Assembly (NCBI RefSeq): GCF_002234675.1
Contig: NC_019859.2
Coordinates: 35,573,960-35,637,959 of the forward strand
DNA length: 64,000 bases
Origin: Oryzias latipes
Taxonomy: Eukaryota; Chordata; Actinopteri; Beloniformes; Adrianichthyidae
Direction of reading: 5' to 3'
The translations under genes and the position numbers were made by a program. Shown piece after piece: positions 33,505 to 63,476 of this stretch. Every line of letters starts with the position of its first letter. The stretch's first letter is position 1. Below the pieces are notes generated by a model that ran no database searches, had not been told where the DNA came from, and saw nothing but the letters and a program-made list of their open reading frames with translations.

Positions 33505-33925
33505 CATAGTGCGTTCTCCATTCTATAGTTTGTCTGAATCTACAATTCCTAAATCCAGAGCCCTGGAAATTTCCCAGGAGTCTCAGCAAAAAAACAGTGA
33601 ATCAATGCTCACTAGATTGGAGAATATAGACCACAATACGTTGCGATGGAACAATTTTTACCAAAAAACGTATTTAAATGTATTTTTTAAATAAACGTTT
33701 TTTTTATCTTCAGGAGACAGTGGACTCATAAATAATCATCACAAAACACTCAGATGAATTAGATTTTAATTCTGGGAAATCTATGACGTCATATTCACCG
33801 TTTAATAAAAATTTTAAAAAGTAGTGAGCGTGGAGTCTGAATTGCTTTTAAAATCCAGGGCACTAAATAGTCCCGCACTGTATCGTTTTTAGGAGTTAGG
33901 GGTCAGGGTGGGAATTTGGACATAG
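33505..33925 (+). mobile_element. MITE family Q, copy nested in family R
   Basis: It has the same order as 10944-11625: GTCTGAATCTACAATTCC, CCAGAGCCCTGGAAATTTCC, GCTCACTAGATTGG, GTAGTGAGCGTGGAGTCTG, GTCAGGGTGGGAATTTGG. It directly abuts the TTAA-type MITE. Confidence 0.6.
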
Positions 33926-34351
33926 AGACCTATTTGTGTGTGTATCTTTCAAAAATCACGCACAAATGCTTAAGATTTATGTAATAATTGCGTAAAAACG
34001 GTGTAAAAAACACATGAACTGAGTAATTCTCAACCGACCAGAGATTCTGAACAGTTTAAAACCGAATTCAGGTAAAGATCCGTCGGCTGAAACCCTCGAC
34101 AGACAGCTGAACGCAAGAAAGACATATGAATGACGTTGGTCATGCACGGATCACGAAAGGCCGAAATTTCATACGTGGAAAAAGCACAAAATGTGAGCAG
34201 TGGCTGTGAGACACGGCCTTCACAAGAGTCCTGGTGTGGAGTCAGAATTCCCAAATGTAGCCGATTATTTTTCCGTGTCTGCTTGAACATGAGGAGCTGC
34301 AGAAACAGAACTATCCGGGTTTCTATGACACACCTTGACTGTATCACAGAC

Positions 34352-34790
34352 CTGGACTGAGTGACGTCCCCCAAAGACAATGCTTCACTTCAGGCTCCAA
34401 CCAAATGAAGTCGCTCCAGTCCCCATTTTTACCATGACACGGACGGCGCCACGATGGAGCCAAATGTCGTCAGTGAGCAGTGATTGGTCCGAGTCAAGTC
34501 ATTGTTACTACAGCAACCGTTTGTCGGAGACCACACCCCTACCACTTGAAAGCAGGCTACACAAAAATCTGTCAAAGTTTTTGAACGTTGAATGATGGGG
34601 GCCCTCAGGCTCCTCCCACCTTTATTGAGACATCAGATTGGTCAGTTTATCACTTGAGTAGCACAGAAAAATATCATGTAAAAAATAGGATAATCAAGAT
34701 GAGTAACAGCTGTTTATGGGATTTTGGCTTCTCAGAGCCAGCAGGGACTTCCTGATTGGAACGCCAGGTGGGAGGAGTCACTCAGTCCAG
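34352..34790 (+). mobile_element. MITE family S, copy 1
   Basis: The inverted ends are CTGGACTGAGTGA and TCACTCAGTCCAG. The interior has AACCAAATGAAGTCGCTCCAG, CCTACCACTTGAAAGCAGGC and CATCAGATTGGTCAGT. Sister copies are at 53052-53424 (same strand) and 49150-49496 (reversed). Confidence 0.65.
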
Positions 34791-34799
34791 TTCTCATTT

Positions 34800-35690
34800 G
34801 CCTCGATGCACTGAGCTGTTCGGTACAGTCCAGTATTTTCAGCATTTCTGTTATAAAATAGACCAAACGTAATATTTTTGGGCCCCCATTGGTTGAAGGT
34901 CCATAGAAAAAGGAACAGACCGGTTAAGGCGGAGCTACCTGTTGATTCGCTGAAGGTCATAGAAGAAAGCGCCAAGAAAGCGACTGTCATCCTCGCCGCC
35001 GCCGCCCGCAATCTCCTCTCAAACAACACGAAATGCTTTTTATCTAATCTACGAAGAACCAAAAGCCAAGTGGAAACAAAGGGGCTGCTGGATGACAGCC
35101 ATCGTTGTTGTTGTTGTTAGCTTCACCCCGCGTGCGCCAGGACGGTCCAACTCTGACTGGAAACGCTCACCTGAATGGCTTGGACCATTCTAAACTGAGC
35201 CGGACTGTACCACTCAGTGGAAACGAGGCTCTACAGAGGTGGATCAGAGCAATGATTAACAATTATTTTTTACTATCTGTCCATCTTTTGTCCAGTCATG
35301 TTATAAATAAATGCTAATCTGTAGATAATTAGCATTAAACTGAGGGGAATTAGGATGAAGACGTGGGTCTGTCTGTTCATGCATGCGGGTTTGTGTTACA
35401 GGCGAGTCAGCAGGTTCTGGATTCCACCTCCAGGACATTTCCGGCTGATCTGCTGGTTCTGGTCCGATGAGATGGAAGTGAAACATCATGGAAGCGGGTT
35501 CCTCAGTGTCGTGGCAGAAAAAACCCAACAGAGAAGACCTGTTTTAGGCATGTGTCTGCTTGAAAGAGGCTCTTCCATGAAGCAGAGCGTCAGTATAAAG
35601 GGATTCAGAAAGAAGACGGTCAAATGAAAAGAAGAACACCCAAAAATCAAAAGGCAACACTGCTGGTTATCAGGTCCGAGTTCCACTTTT
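34800..35690. other. Intergenic region downstream of prkaca, no gene recognised
   Basis: A short (GTT)5 run lies at about 35103-35117. Open frames here are short and have no recognisable domain. The prkaca 3' untranslated region may extend into this stretch. Confidence 0.4.
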
Positions 35691-35698
35691 GCTCCGCT

Positions 35699-35704
35699 TT
35701 TATT
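35699..35704 (-). terminator. Possible prkaca polyadenylation signal
   Basis: AATAAA on the minus strand lies 86 bases beyond the stop codon. PKA genes usually have longer 3' untranslated regions, so a more distal signal may also be used. Confidence 0.35.
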
Positions 35705-35789
35705 AGCCAGCGTTTATGTCTGGAGACAGAAGGTTCTTCGTCTTCTACATAACCCTTCTGCCACTCGTCTTCCTCACCACCTCCACACT

Positions 35790-55913
<20,124 letters not shown>

Positions 55914-56745
55914 GATGACAACCTGTCACCGGATGTTCCTCGCCGCCCCGCAGCCTTCTTCTTCTCCCGCTGGAAAATTCGACCCGATTCTCCCCAGAAT
56001 CCAACCGCATGTGTGGAGAACTGCGGGTTTGGCGCTAAAGAGCGGGATGACCGCCGTCCCGGAGGTGGAGCCTTTCCACGGCCATCCACGGAGCTCCCAA
56101 CCCGGAGAAGTCACGCCGAGGTCCGCAGCTTCTTCACGCACAAACGGCCTAAAAAACGCGGATGATGATCCAGTCTTTGCCTCCTGGCTGCCCCGGCCAT
56201 CCAAAGTACCCCCGGCCCCCCCTCCCCCCCGTAGACAGATGCCCTCAGACACGAGCCCCCCACTCCACGCGCGGAACTCGAGTTTCTAGAAAACAGCATC
56301 CAGCCCGCGCATCCGCCCGAGTCAACATGGTGTGAACGGCCGGCCGGGACTCACGGAGACGGGAGAGCTGACGGAGGACGAAGCCCCTCCCACCGAGCGA
56401 CGTCAGGGTGATGGACAGCTCCACTCAGCCCGCTGATTCGATCGTTTTTGAAGGCGTCGCGCAGGCAACGACGCTGATTGGTCACAGCAATCCAACAATA
56501 ACGAGGACCGTAAGCGACGACTTTCCTCCCAACAACAAACACGACCTCAATTCTGTCTGTATGTGGAGGAAAAGCAAAAAACCAAATGTCTGTATGGCGG
56601 CAGTGAATGATTGACAGGAATAACGACCAACACGCGCCTGGCTGGATGTGACGTCAGCAACAAGCTATTTTTAGCAAAGCTGGTCAGAACACGGCGCGCG
56701 CGTGAAGCATCTTTTGGAGGCAAGCCTTCAGCATCTCTCAGCAAG
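55914..56745 (-). promoter_or_regulatory. prkaca 5' untranslated and CpG-rich promoter region
   Basis: The region before the start codon is rich in CG dinucleotides, unlike its AT-rich surroundings. The start context on the minus strand is ATCATGG, with A at -3. A full palindromic cAMP response element, TGACGTCA, lies at 56649-56656, and a one-off CGACGTCA lies near 56398-56405. No TATA box is evident. The exact start site cannot be seen from sequence. The plus-strand frames here are antisense shadows. Confidence 0.55.
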
Positions 56746-56839
56746 ATGGCCAGAATTATTTAATTCAAATTTGGAAATTCAACAATATGCTTTTGGAAGA
56801 TTCTTTATTTTGTAATAAAGTTAGACAATAACAGAGGTT

Positions 56840-57330
56840 GATGCCTTGGACATGTCACCTGTGAGTTTATGGGAATGGTTTAAGTTTAAAATTAGAAGTC
56901 TTGCAATTGAAGTTAGTAAAAGTGCCTTAAGATTAAAACGTCAAAACCAACAAAATATTTTAAGAAATATTAATAACCTTTGTAAAAAGATGGATTTTTC
57001 GACTGAGGAATTATTAGAATTGAATAAATTACAAAGCGAGTCAGATATGTTGTGTATTGAAAAAGCTCAAAGTGCATCAAACTCTCGCTGGATTGAAGAG
57101 GGAGAAAAAAATACCTCAAGTTTTTTAATCTTGAAAAGCAATTAAAATGCAAATTCACAAATTTGTTTATGAAGACCAAAGTGAGTTTTACAAAGAAATA
57201 CACACATTTTATTCCCATTTATACGAGTCTTATCATTCCGAAGCTGACTGTGGACCTGATTGTCAACCATTTAACCGAAGAAAAAAACAAAAACCTTCAT
57301 CCACAAACATGAATGAAATTCAAACACCCC
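56840..57330 (+). pseudogene. L1-like LINE ORF2 fragment
   Basis: A plus-strand frame (56846-57145) contains the linker between the endonuclease and reverse transcriptase of L1-type ORF2: a SLWEWFKFKIR start and the diagnostic SRWIEEGEKNTSSF. A frameshift near 57140 moves on to FYKEIHTFYSHLYES, the next block of the family. Both ends are truncated. It lies outside the prkaca promoter. Confidence 0.7.
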
Positions 57331-57737
57331 CCTCCCCCAAATACGACATTAGAAAACATAAGATACGTGGATATTTATCCTTCCTTCCAAAATGATTCAA
57401 CACGAATCTCCATGTATAAAAGATTCAATGACCTTTATGGCGATATGAGACAGTCCAGTTATTGAACCTAAATCCATACATTTAATATTTACTAGGAATG
57501 AAAATACCTCTTATTTGTTTCCTGCGGCTACTTTTTATTTTAACATTTTGCGCTTTTTAGACGGTTTTGATTTGTGGTTCGTTTATTCACAACACACACA
57601 ACTGTGGTTCACCTTCACCCAATTAACCAGACTTGGTAGAAGTAAGCTCGTGATTGGACGTCTGCTTGTTTGCAGTGTTCCATAATGTTCATTCCTCACA
57701 AAAAACAACCCCAAAGTCGTATTTTAATTTAATAATA

Positions 57738-58165
57738 AGTATTCCTCTGAAAACCTGCTCTCTGAGCACCAGCCCCTCCCAATCCATGAAAACGAGTGGG
57801 TGCTCACATTGTGACGTCACAAAGTGAAGAACTGCCCTTTCCAGGAAGTCTGTGCTGCCAGCTCCACCCCCAGACACGCCCACTTTCTCAGTGATCCGCT
57901 AAACGCTTTCCTTTTATGGGGACAATATCCACATCCTCTGTGTTCTCTGGAGAGACTCAGACCTGCTGCCGACGTCGACTCTAGAATGACGTCGTGAAAT
58001 GGGCGACACCCACAAGGAGAGGAAGGCGGAGCCTCAGAGATGGAGTCGTCTTACTTATGGGTAGAAAAATGCCAAAAATAACTGATATTTCATTGAAATT
58101 TGCTCTTTAGTGTTCCAATGGTGACATACGATCATAAACTTGGAGATAGTTTGCTCTGAAAGGCG
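57738..58165. mobile_element. MITE family P, copy near prkaca
   Basis: CCTGCTCTCTGAGCACCAGC, ATTGTGACGTCACAAAGTGA, AGCTCCACCCCCAGACACGC and AGGAAGGCGGAGCCTCAG match 21985-22466 closely. The terminal repeats are degraded. Confidence 0.65.
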
Positions 58166-58194
58166 GAAAATAGCAGAGTATACTCGGACATATA

Positions 58195-58780
58195 ATAAAA
58201 GTAATAACAAAAAACTTTATTGACATAGCACCTTTCGAAAACAAGATTACAAAGGGCTGTACGATTAATATAATTAAAAACAGTGTTGTACGCCCGAATA
58301 AAACACAACACACACAAAACAGTGTTTCAAATCAATCAAATCACTAAAATCAGTAATATAAGTTTACATTTAACCTTTGTGCTGTCTTGTGGGGTCCAGA
58401 GGCACGTTCACATTGGGAGTGGGGTCATCTGGACCCCACAAGACAGCACAAGGGTTATGAACCAGTAAAATCATTAAAAGCCTATAAAGGTACGTTTAAC
58501 TACTGGTCTGGACTCAGCGAGCCTGATCTCTTCTGGGAGACTGTTTCAGGTGTTGTGGCTCTTATAGCAAAGGCCCCGTCACCCTTGGTCTTCAGTCTGG
58601 GTTGTGGGATTGTTGAAAAGCCTTTTGCCGAAGATCTAAGATAGCGACCAGGGACATGAGGGACGAGGAGATCCGCTATATATGTAGGGGCCAGAGCACA
58701 GCGTTCCTTAAAAGCAACCATTCTAACAGACATCCTTGTTAGTTGGTCTGAAGCAGCCCTGAAGGTTTTATATTTTAATA
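58195..58780. repeat. Dispersed repeat (retroposon tail type)
   Basis: TTTATTGACATAGCACCTTT and TACAAAGGGCTGTACGATTA are hallmarks of a common fish repeat. The block TGAAGCAGCCCTGAAGG lies at its end. A small palindromic MITE interrupts it at 58374-58454. Confidence 0.5.
58374..58454. mobile_element. Minimal palindromic piggyBac-like MITE
   Basis: This 81-base unit consists almost only of inverted ends: GTGCTGTCTTGTGGGGTCCA and TGGACCCCACAAGACAGCAC. TTAA flanks on the left and TTAT on the right. It shares CC(C/T)TTGTGCT ends with 33289-33501. Confidence 0.75.
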
Positions 58781-58789
58781 GATAAACGT

Positions 58790-59400
58790 AAAAACCTGTT
58801 TACGAGGAAAGACTACCTGAAAAGAAACAGCAATCTAAAACAGGAATGCTTTGCTTTTTCACATTTGCTACAAGCTGCTTTTGCTCTTTAGAGCTAAAAA
58901 CCTAAATATAAGAATTTAAGCTAAAGATCTAAATGCATTTAATCCTGCAAATGGATTTTGTAGCCCAATAGGCATTTTAGCAAATGTACTGATGATGGTT
59001 CTCATGCTGAACGGCGTAGAATTGACGAGCAGACAGGGGGAACAGATGGGTGGGAGGAACCACACACCCACATGCAACAGTTCCCTCCTCCAGCTCTGCA
59101 GTTACCTAGAAACAGAGCGAGTACGAGGAGGGAGAGATGCTTTTTATGAATGACACTGGAAAATACACACACGCTCAGATCCTCCAATGCTGCAGCTTTC
59201 CCGCCTTTGTTCCATCAGGAGCGGGACAAGGTTAAGATCAAACAACAATGTTCTGTCGACAAAAAACCTTTGATTTATGCCACAAACGCCTTAGCAGACA
59301 GTTAGAACTGCACAACTGGACAGTAAACGGCAAACATTCACCTCCTCTCCTAATGTTTGAACCTGGTCTTGTTTAAAGAAATGTCGTTTTTTTTGTTGTT
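58790..59400. other. Spacer between asf1b and prkaca, no feature seen
   Basis: No conserved frame or repeat end is visible. The sequence is moderately AT-rich. Confidence 0.4.
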
Positions 59401-59402
59401 GA

Positions 59403-59686
59403 TGACCCTAACCCCAACCCCTAACACTAACCCTTAAAACTAACCCCAACCCCTAAAACTAACCCCAGCCCCTAAAACTAACCCTAACCCCAACCCCTAA
59501 AACTAACCCTAACCCCTAAAACTAACCCCAACCCTTAAAACTAACCCCAACCCCTAAAACTAACCCTGACCCCTGACACTAACTCCAACCCCTAAAACTA
59601 ACCCTAACCCCTAAAACTAACCCCAACCCCTAAAACTAACCCCAACCCCTGACACTAACTCCAACCCCTAACACTAACCCTCCAAA
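59403..59686. repeat. Telomere-like degenerate minisatellite
   Basis: Tandem units of about 19-20 bases, mainly AACCCCAACCCCTAAAACT, are mixed with AACCCTAACCCCTAAAACT. The CCCTAA telomere word appears several times but no pure hexamer run exists. There are about 14 units. Confidence 0.85.
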
Positions 59687-59744
59687 GCAAAACCAACGGA
59701 CGACGGAGGAAAACAGCCTCTTACAGCACATAGATTTAATCCCG

Positions 59745-59750
59745 TTTATT
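59745..59750 (-). terminator. Possible asf1b polyadenylation signal
   Basis: AATAAA on the minus strand lies 230 bases after the asf1b stop and just before the telomere-like array. Confidence 0.4.
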
Positions 59751-59979
59751 AGAACAGACATGGAAATTACTGCTTGATGTTTGCACGAGATAAAAAAATA
59801 CAAATAATTGTATTTCAAACAGCGAATAAATATAAAGTATCAGAATTGGGACAAAAAAGGAACTAAAGTTGGGTGGAAATAAAAGAAAATCCAGTAATTC
59901 AGTACTTTCAGATCCACATTTCCATCCAGTCGATCCATCTAAAGGTCTGTCTGTGGGGGGAGTAAAGCTCCCCGCACTC

Positions 59980-62900
59980 CTACACACAATCCATGGAGTT
60001 GTCCTGCATCCATCCAAGGGGGGGCATCTTTCCCGCTTTGCAAAATGGGGGGAGCATCCCGCCCACTTTGGGGGAGGGGTCTACATTCTCTGCGTCTTCC
60101 ATCTTGTCGGCCGAACCGTCCCAGTTGATGTGAAACCGAGTGACCCGAGGGTTCGATGCCAAAATATTCCTCTGGAGCTGCAAGGGTTAAAAAGAAGTTT
60201 GTCAAGAAGAATTCCTCCTCAAGTCTGTCAGCATCACGTATAAGATAGGGTTAATGGCGTGATCAGAAATTAGCGCACGCCGTGGAAGCCTGAACCGTCC
60301 GGCGCTTATTATGACTCTTCAGGTTTCCTTCAGCAGTACGGCAAAAAAAAAAAAAAAAAAAAAAAAACTAGAAGGAGCCGCATTTCCAGAAGAAACTGCA
60401 GCGTCAACGCTGCAGTTTCTTCTGGAAATGCGGCTCCTTCTAGTTTTTGTTTTCAATGTTTCTGCATCAGCACCTGTAAAACCTAAAATACGCAGAGAAG
60501 AAAGCCTCACCTGATTTTCTGACTAACACCATACATTCTGTGGGTAACTGTGTGTACTTGTAATTGCGAACACGCATGTACACTCGGATATAAAAATACG
60601 AAACACAAGTTAGGGACGCACCGCTTGTAATGACAGCAGCTTAACTCACGCATTGCACAGACTTTTACTGCCACACGGTGTGGCTTTTTTCAGCACTGCG
60701 ATCCAGTTATCTGTAGTTTAAACGGCTGCAAAGAAGCGAACCTGTTCGGGAAATGCAACCGGAAGCTGGTCTTATTGTAAATGTTTATTTATAATTATTA
60801 AATGTACCTTTTTCGGGGAGCAGCAGCTTACTGTTCATATAGAATGCTGCATTCAAGGACCAGTAGGAAATGTTGCCTTCAAACGTTTGACATTTGAGGC
60901 GGCTCATTCAAAGATTTGAGCAGTTATTCATGGAAAATACAATTTGAACAAGAAGGAGCTGCGTTTCCAAAAGAAAATGCAGCGTTGATGCTGCTGAAAG
61001 AAAATGTAACTTAAAGGCTAATAACTGGCAAAAATAATTAGTTAAAAATTTGACCTTAAATAAAGTGAAATCAGCACAATAACGAAAAAGAGGTTTTTGT
61101 GAAAAATGACAGAGCCGGGTATCGAACCAGCGAGCTTCTGCACCAAGGATTCCCCATTTATTTTGATGGAGGCAGAAATCCCGGAATATCTGGAAAAATT
61201 CAAGGATTTGAAGGAGCAAAAGTCACAGCTGGAAAAAGATGAAAGAGCTGAACATTTGAATAGTTGAACGGTTGAAATAAATGAAACAATGTAGGAGGAG
61301 TTAAGCGGCAAAAAAAAGGAGGTAGATACTAGAATAAAGAGAGAGACAGGAAAACAGTGGGTTGAATTATTTATAGCAGTAAATTGCCTTTTTTGTTCAC
61401 TAAGGAATTCTATCAAAACAGGTCATTTTTGTGAGTTTGGTAAAAAAGTAGACGCTTTATCAGCTTTTCGAGGCTCATTTGAATGATCTGCAGCGTTACT
61501 TCACGTCGCTCCGAGACATTTGTTTTGCTCTTCACGTTACCTGAGAGTAGTTTGGCTTCAGAGGCGGACTTTCCCGTAGTTCTGGATCTGTGTATTCATT
61601 ATTGACGTAGTAACCGATGCGGATGAACTCCTGTCCCCGGTAGGTGCAGGTTATGAGGACGACGGTCACGCCGACGGCATCGCTCTCGGGAATCAGGGTT
61701 GTGTTCGGAGCATCTGCCTAGTTAAGTCAGGAGGAGACAAAACAAACAAACAAAAAAAAGACTTTTGATCGACAAATAGAAACATGTCAAGAAAGGAAGA
61801 GAAAGATGTAAAACAGGAGATTTGCATTAAGAACATTCAACCAGATCGTAAACTTTTCTGCAAATTTGGACCAAAACGTTACCAGTTTTAACGCAAGACC
61901 AGTTCAAGGACCAAAGGTCATTAACTTCTCTGAAAAGCCCCAGGAAGACAACACTGTTGTGTAAATTCTCCAATCACTAACAAATTCCATCGACTGCTGC
62001 TCCAAACGATCGTTTTATAAATGATGTGTGCCGACTCTGCCATCCCACATTTCTGAAGCAATGACACAATGTAGTGAAATCCAGAGGAGCAGGCATCTGT
62101 TCCAAAACGCCTCTGACATTTTCTAGAAAGAGATGCATCCGTTCAATTTTTTGTCCTTTACACCCGCAGCATTTCCTCTTCAGGAGGCCGCTGTCGTCTC
62201 TCTGCCGATTCTTCCGCTGCCCACAGCACAACGGGAGGCAGGAATAATGCCCAAAACAATACCATCAGCATTCATACAAAGACATAAACTTAGGATAGTT
62301 CAACGTTAAATCAAAGATTGGAGTGGAAGGAAGCGATCTTATAGAATCCCTCTCCTGTTCTACATTAAGCGCTTTATGACATGATTTATGGTTATTCGGT
62401 TCAGAACTTTTATTTTTGACTATTGCATTTTGGTTCCAGACGCTGCACGCGTTTCTGTGTTTTCCTCTAAAAACCAGCTCTCTCAAAATGAGCCACATTG
62501 TGACATCACAAAGTGAAGAAGAGTCCGTGCTGCCAGCCCCGCCCCCAGGCTAACGGACACGCCCACTTTATCCGTGGAGCTAGCGGTTAAACCAGGGGTG
62601 TCAAACTCATTTACACTGAGGGCCACATCACTTTAGTGGTTGTCCTCAAAGGGCCAGAAGTAACTTCTACATGTAACTAAAAGTAATGAAAAATAAATGT
62701 AACTACTCCTTAATGTTAAATTACTCATTTATTTATTCTAACTTTTTATAGTAACAATTACAGTTGCATAGAAAACATGTTTGCTCTCTGATGTTTTTAG
62801 ATTTATTTTTTACATTTAAGCTGTATTTTTATTTTTAACCCTGACTTTTCTATATTCTTTCAAACAGTCAGAGAGCATCAGAATCCTCACTGTGCTTTGA

Positions 62901-63204
62901 ATGACTATAAAGAAACTTTTTAGGAGTTAAGTGCTCCGTCAGAATCAGAACCATCCTGTTCATGAAGCATAGAGCTCTAATTAAAGTCTTTGTCATTTCA
63001 GATTCAGAATGACACCAGTTTCAGTAAAATCTGCTTTCATCTTCAACGGCTGCAAAAAACCACAACACCACCTTTTCAGAAAACTCACCTGGAACACAAA
63101 CATGTGTCTTCCCGCAGGTACCGGGCCGACCAGAACCGAGTCCAGAACTTGATCGTATTCTTCACTCTCAGCTGATCCCACATAGATGATCTTCCATTCC
63201 AGAT
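59980..63204 (-). CDS. asf1b: Histone chaperone ASF1B, exons 2 to 4 (exon 1 not found)
   Basis: It binds histone H3-H4 dimers and passes them to CAF-1 or HIRA during replication and repair. The exons are 63204-63089, 61717-61541 and 60177-59980, with GT-AG junctions and consistent phases: 163 codons plus 2 bases. They cover the Asf1 core from LEWKIIYVGSAESEEYDQ (acidic H3-binding edge) through GVTVVLITCTY (contains the key valine 94 position), FIRIGYYVNNEY and NPRVTRFHINW. The tail ends SMDCV. Conserved core and order agree with human ASF1B of about 202 residues. The tail after HINWDG is divergent and short, as is usual in this family. The first exon (about 36 residues starting MAKV) must lie beyond 64000 or was missed. 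The B form is preferred over A from synteny with prkaca and from the SMDC(I/V)-type end. Confidence 0.92.
60343..60443. repeat. A-tract and perfect 36-bp hairpin in asf1b intron 3
   Basis: Twenty-five A residues (60343-60367) are followed by two perfectly complementary 36-base arms, 60368-60403 and 60408-60443, with a 4-base loop (TCAA). Pairing extends 5 more bases into A/T. Each arm is the terminal sequence (AGCCGCATTTCCAGAAG, complement CTTCTGGAAATGCGGCT) of SINE family 2. Confidence 0.95.
60945..61385 (-). repeat. tRNA-like SINE family 2, copy in asf1b intron 3
   Basis: It matches 18165-18600 block for block: GGAGCTGCGTTTCC at the distal end, GGGTATCGAACC (B box on the minus strand) near 61112-61123, and AAGGAGCAAAAGTCACAGCT. 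It is on the same strand as the host gene. Confidence 0.65.
61720..62465. other. asf1b intron 2, part with no recognised feature
   Basis: Short minus-strand frames near 62231-61977 and 62498-62265 have no conserved domain and are not flanked by good splice sites. Confidence 0.4.
62466..62592. repeat. MITE family P, fragment cut by a hAT-type end
   Basis: GAGCCACATTGTGACATCAC, GCCAGCCCCGCCCCCAGGCT and ACACGCCCACTTTATCC identify the family. The copy stops at GGAGCTAGCGGTTAAAC where the hAT-type end begins. Confidence 0.6.
62593..62990 (+). mobile_element. hAT-type element, left end only
   Basis: CAGGGGTGTCAAACTCATTT is followed by a CTGAGGGCCACATCA block, the same type as the left end at 38561. 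No matching TTTGACACCCCTG is found up to 64000, so the right end was lost. The right border given is approximate. Confidence 0.55.
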
Positions 63205-63245
63205 CTGGCAACACACAGAAGACGCACACATTTCAGTCAAATGTG

Positions 63246-63476
63246 CACACAGAAGTGGGTGAGCAGGTGTGTAGTTTGAGCGGTGAAAACCACCCGCCAG
63301 CATTCAGGGTCTACTACTACTGGGATGCTGGAGCCGTACTGGGCTACAACCCCGACAGTTTGCCAGTCAGAGTCGGTTTATTGTCCCAGGCAAGTGCTGA
63401 CCACTACACCATAGTGCAGCTGCTGGTCAAACACTTCTCCATCAATAATATTCAGTTCATGACGAAGGCATTATGA
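63246..63476 (+). CDS. Unidentified ORF or exon-like segment
   Basis: A plus-strand frame, open from 63186, has ordinary protein-like composition from about residue 35: FRVYYYWDAGAVLGYNPDS, PVRVGLLSQAS, DHYTIVQLLVKHFSINNI, ending MTKAL. It starts in asf1b intron 1, just beyond the end of exon 2, on the opposite strand. I do not recognise it and find no acceptor or donor that frames it clearly. It may be a retroposed gene fragment or chance. Confidence 0.25.
   Translation, partial: HTEVGEQVCSLSGENHPPAFRVYYYWDAGAVLGYNPDSLPVRVGLLSQASADHYTIVQLLVKHFSINNIQFMTKAL

Larger units (their letters stand above)
32853..34220. mobile_element. MITE family R, copy containing two other MITEs
   Basis: The termini are AAGGCCGTGTCGCACAGC (32853) and GGCTGTGAGACACGGCCTT (ending 34220), inverted with few mismatches. 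The middle is interrupted by a TTAA-type MITE (33289-33501) and a family Q MITE (33505-33925). Family R sequence resumes after 33925 with TTTGTGTGTGTATCTTTCAA. Confidence 0.7.
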
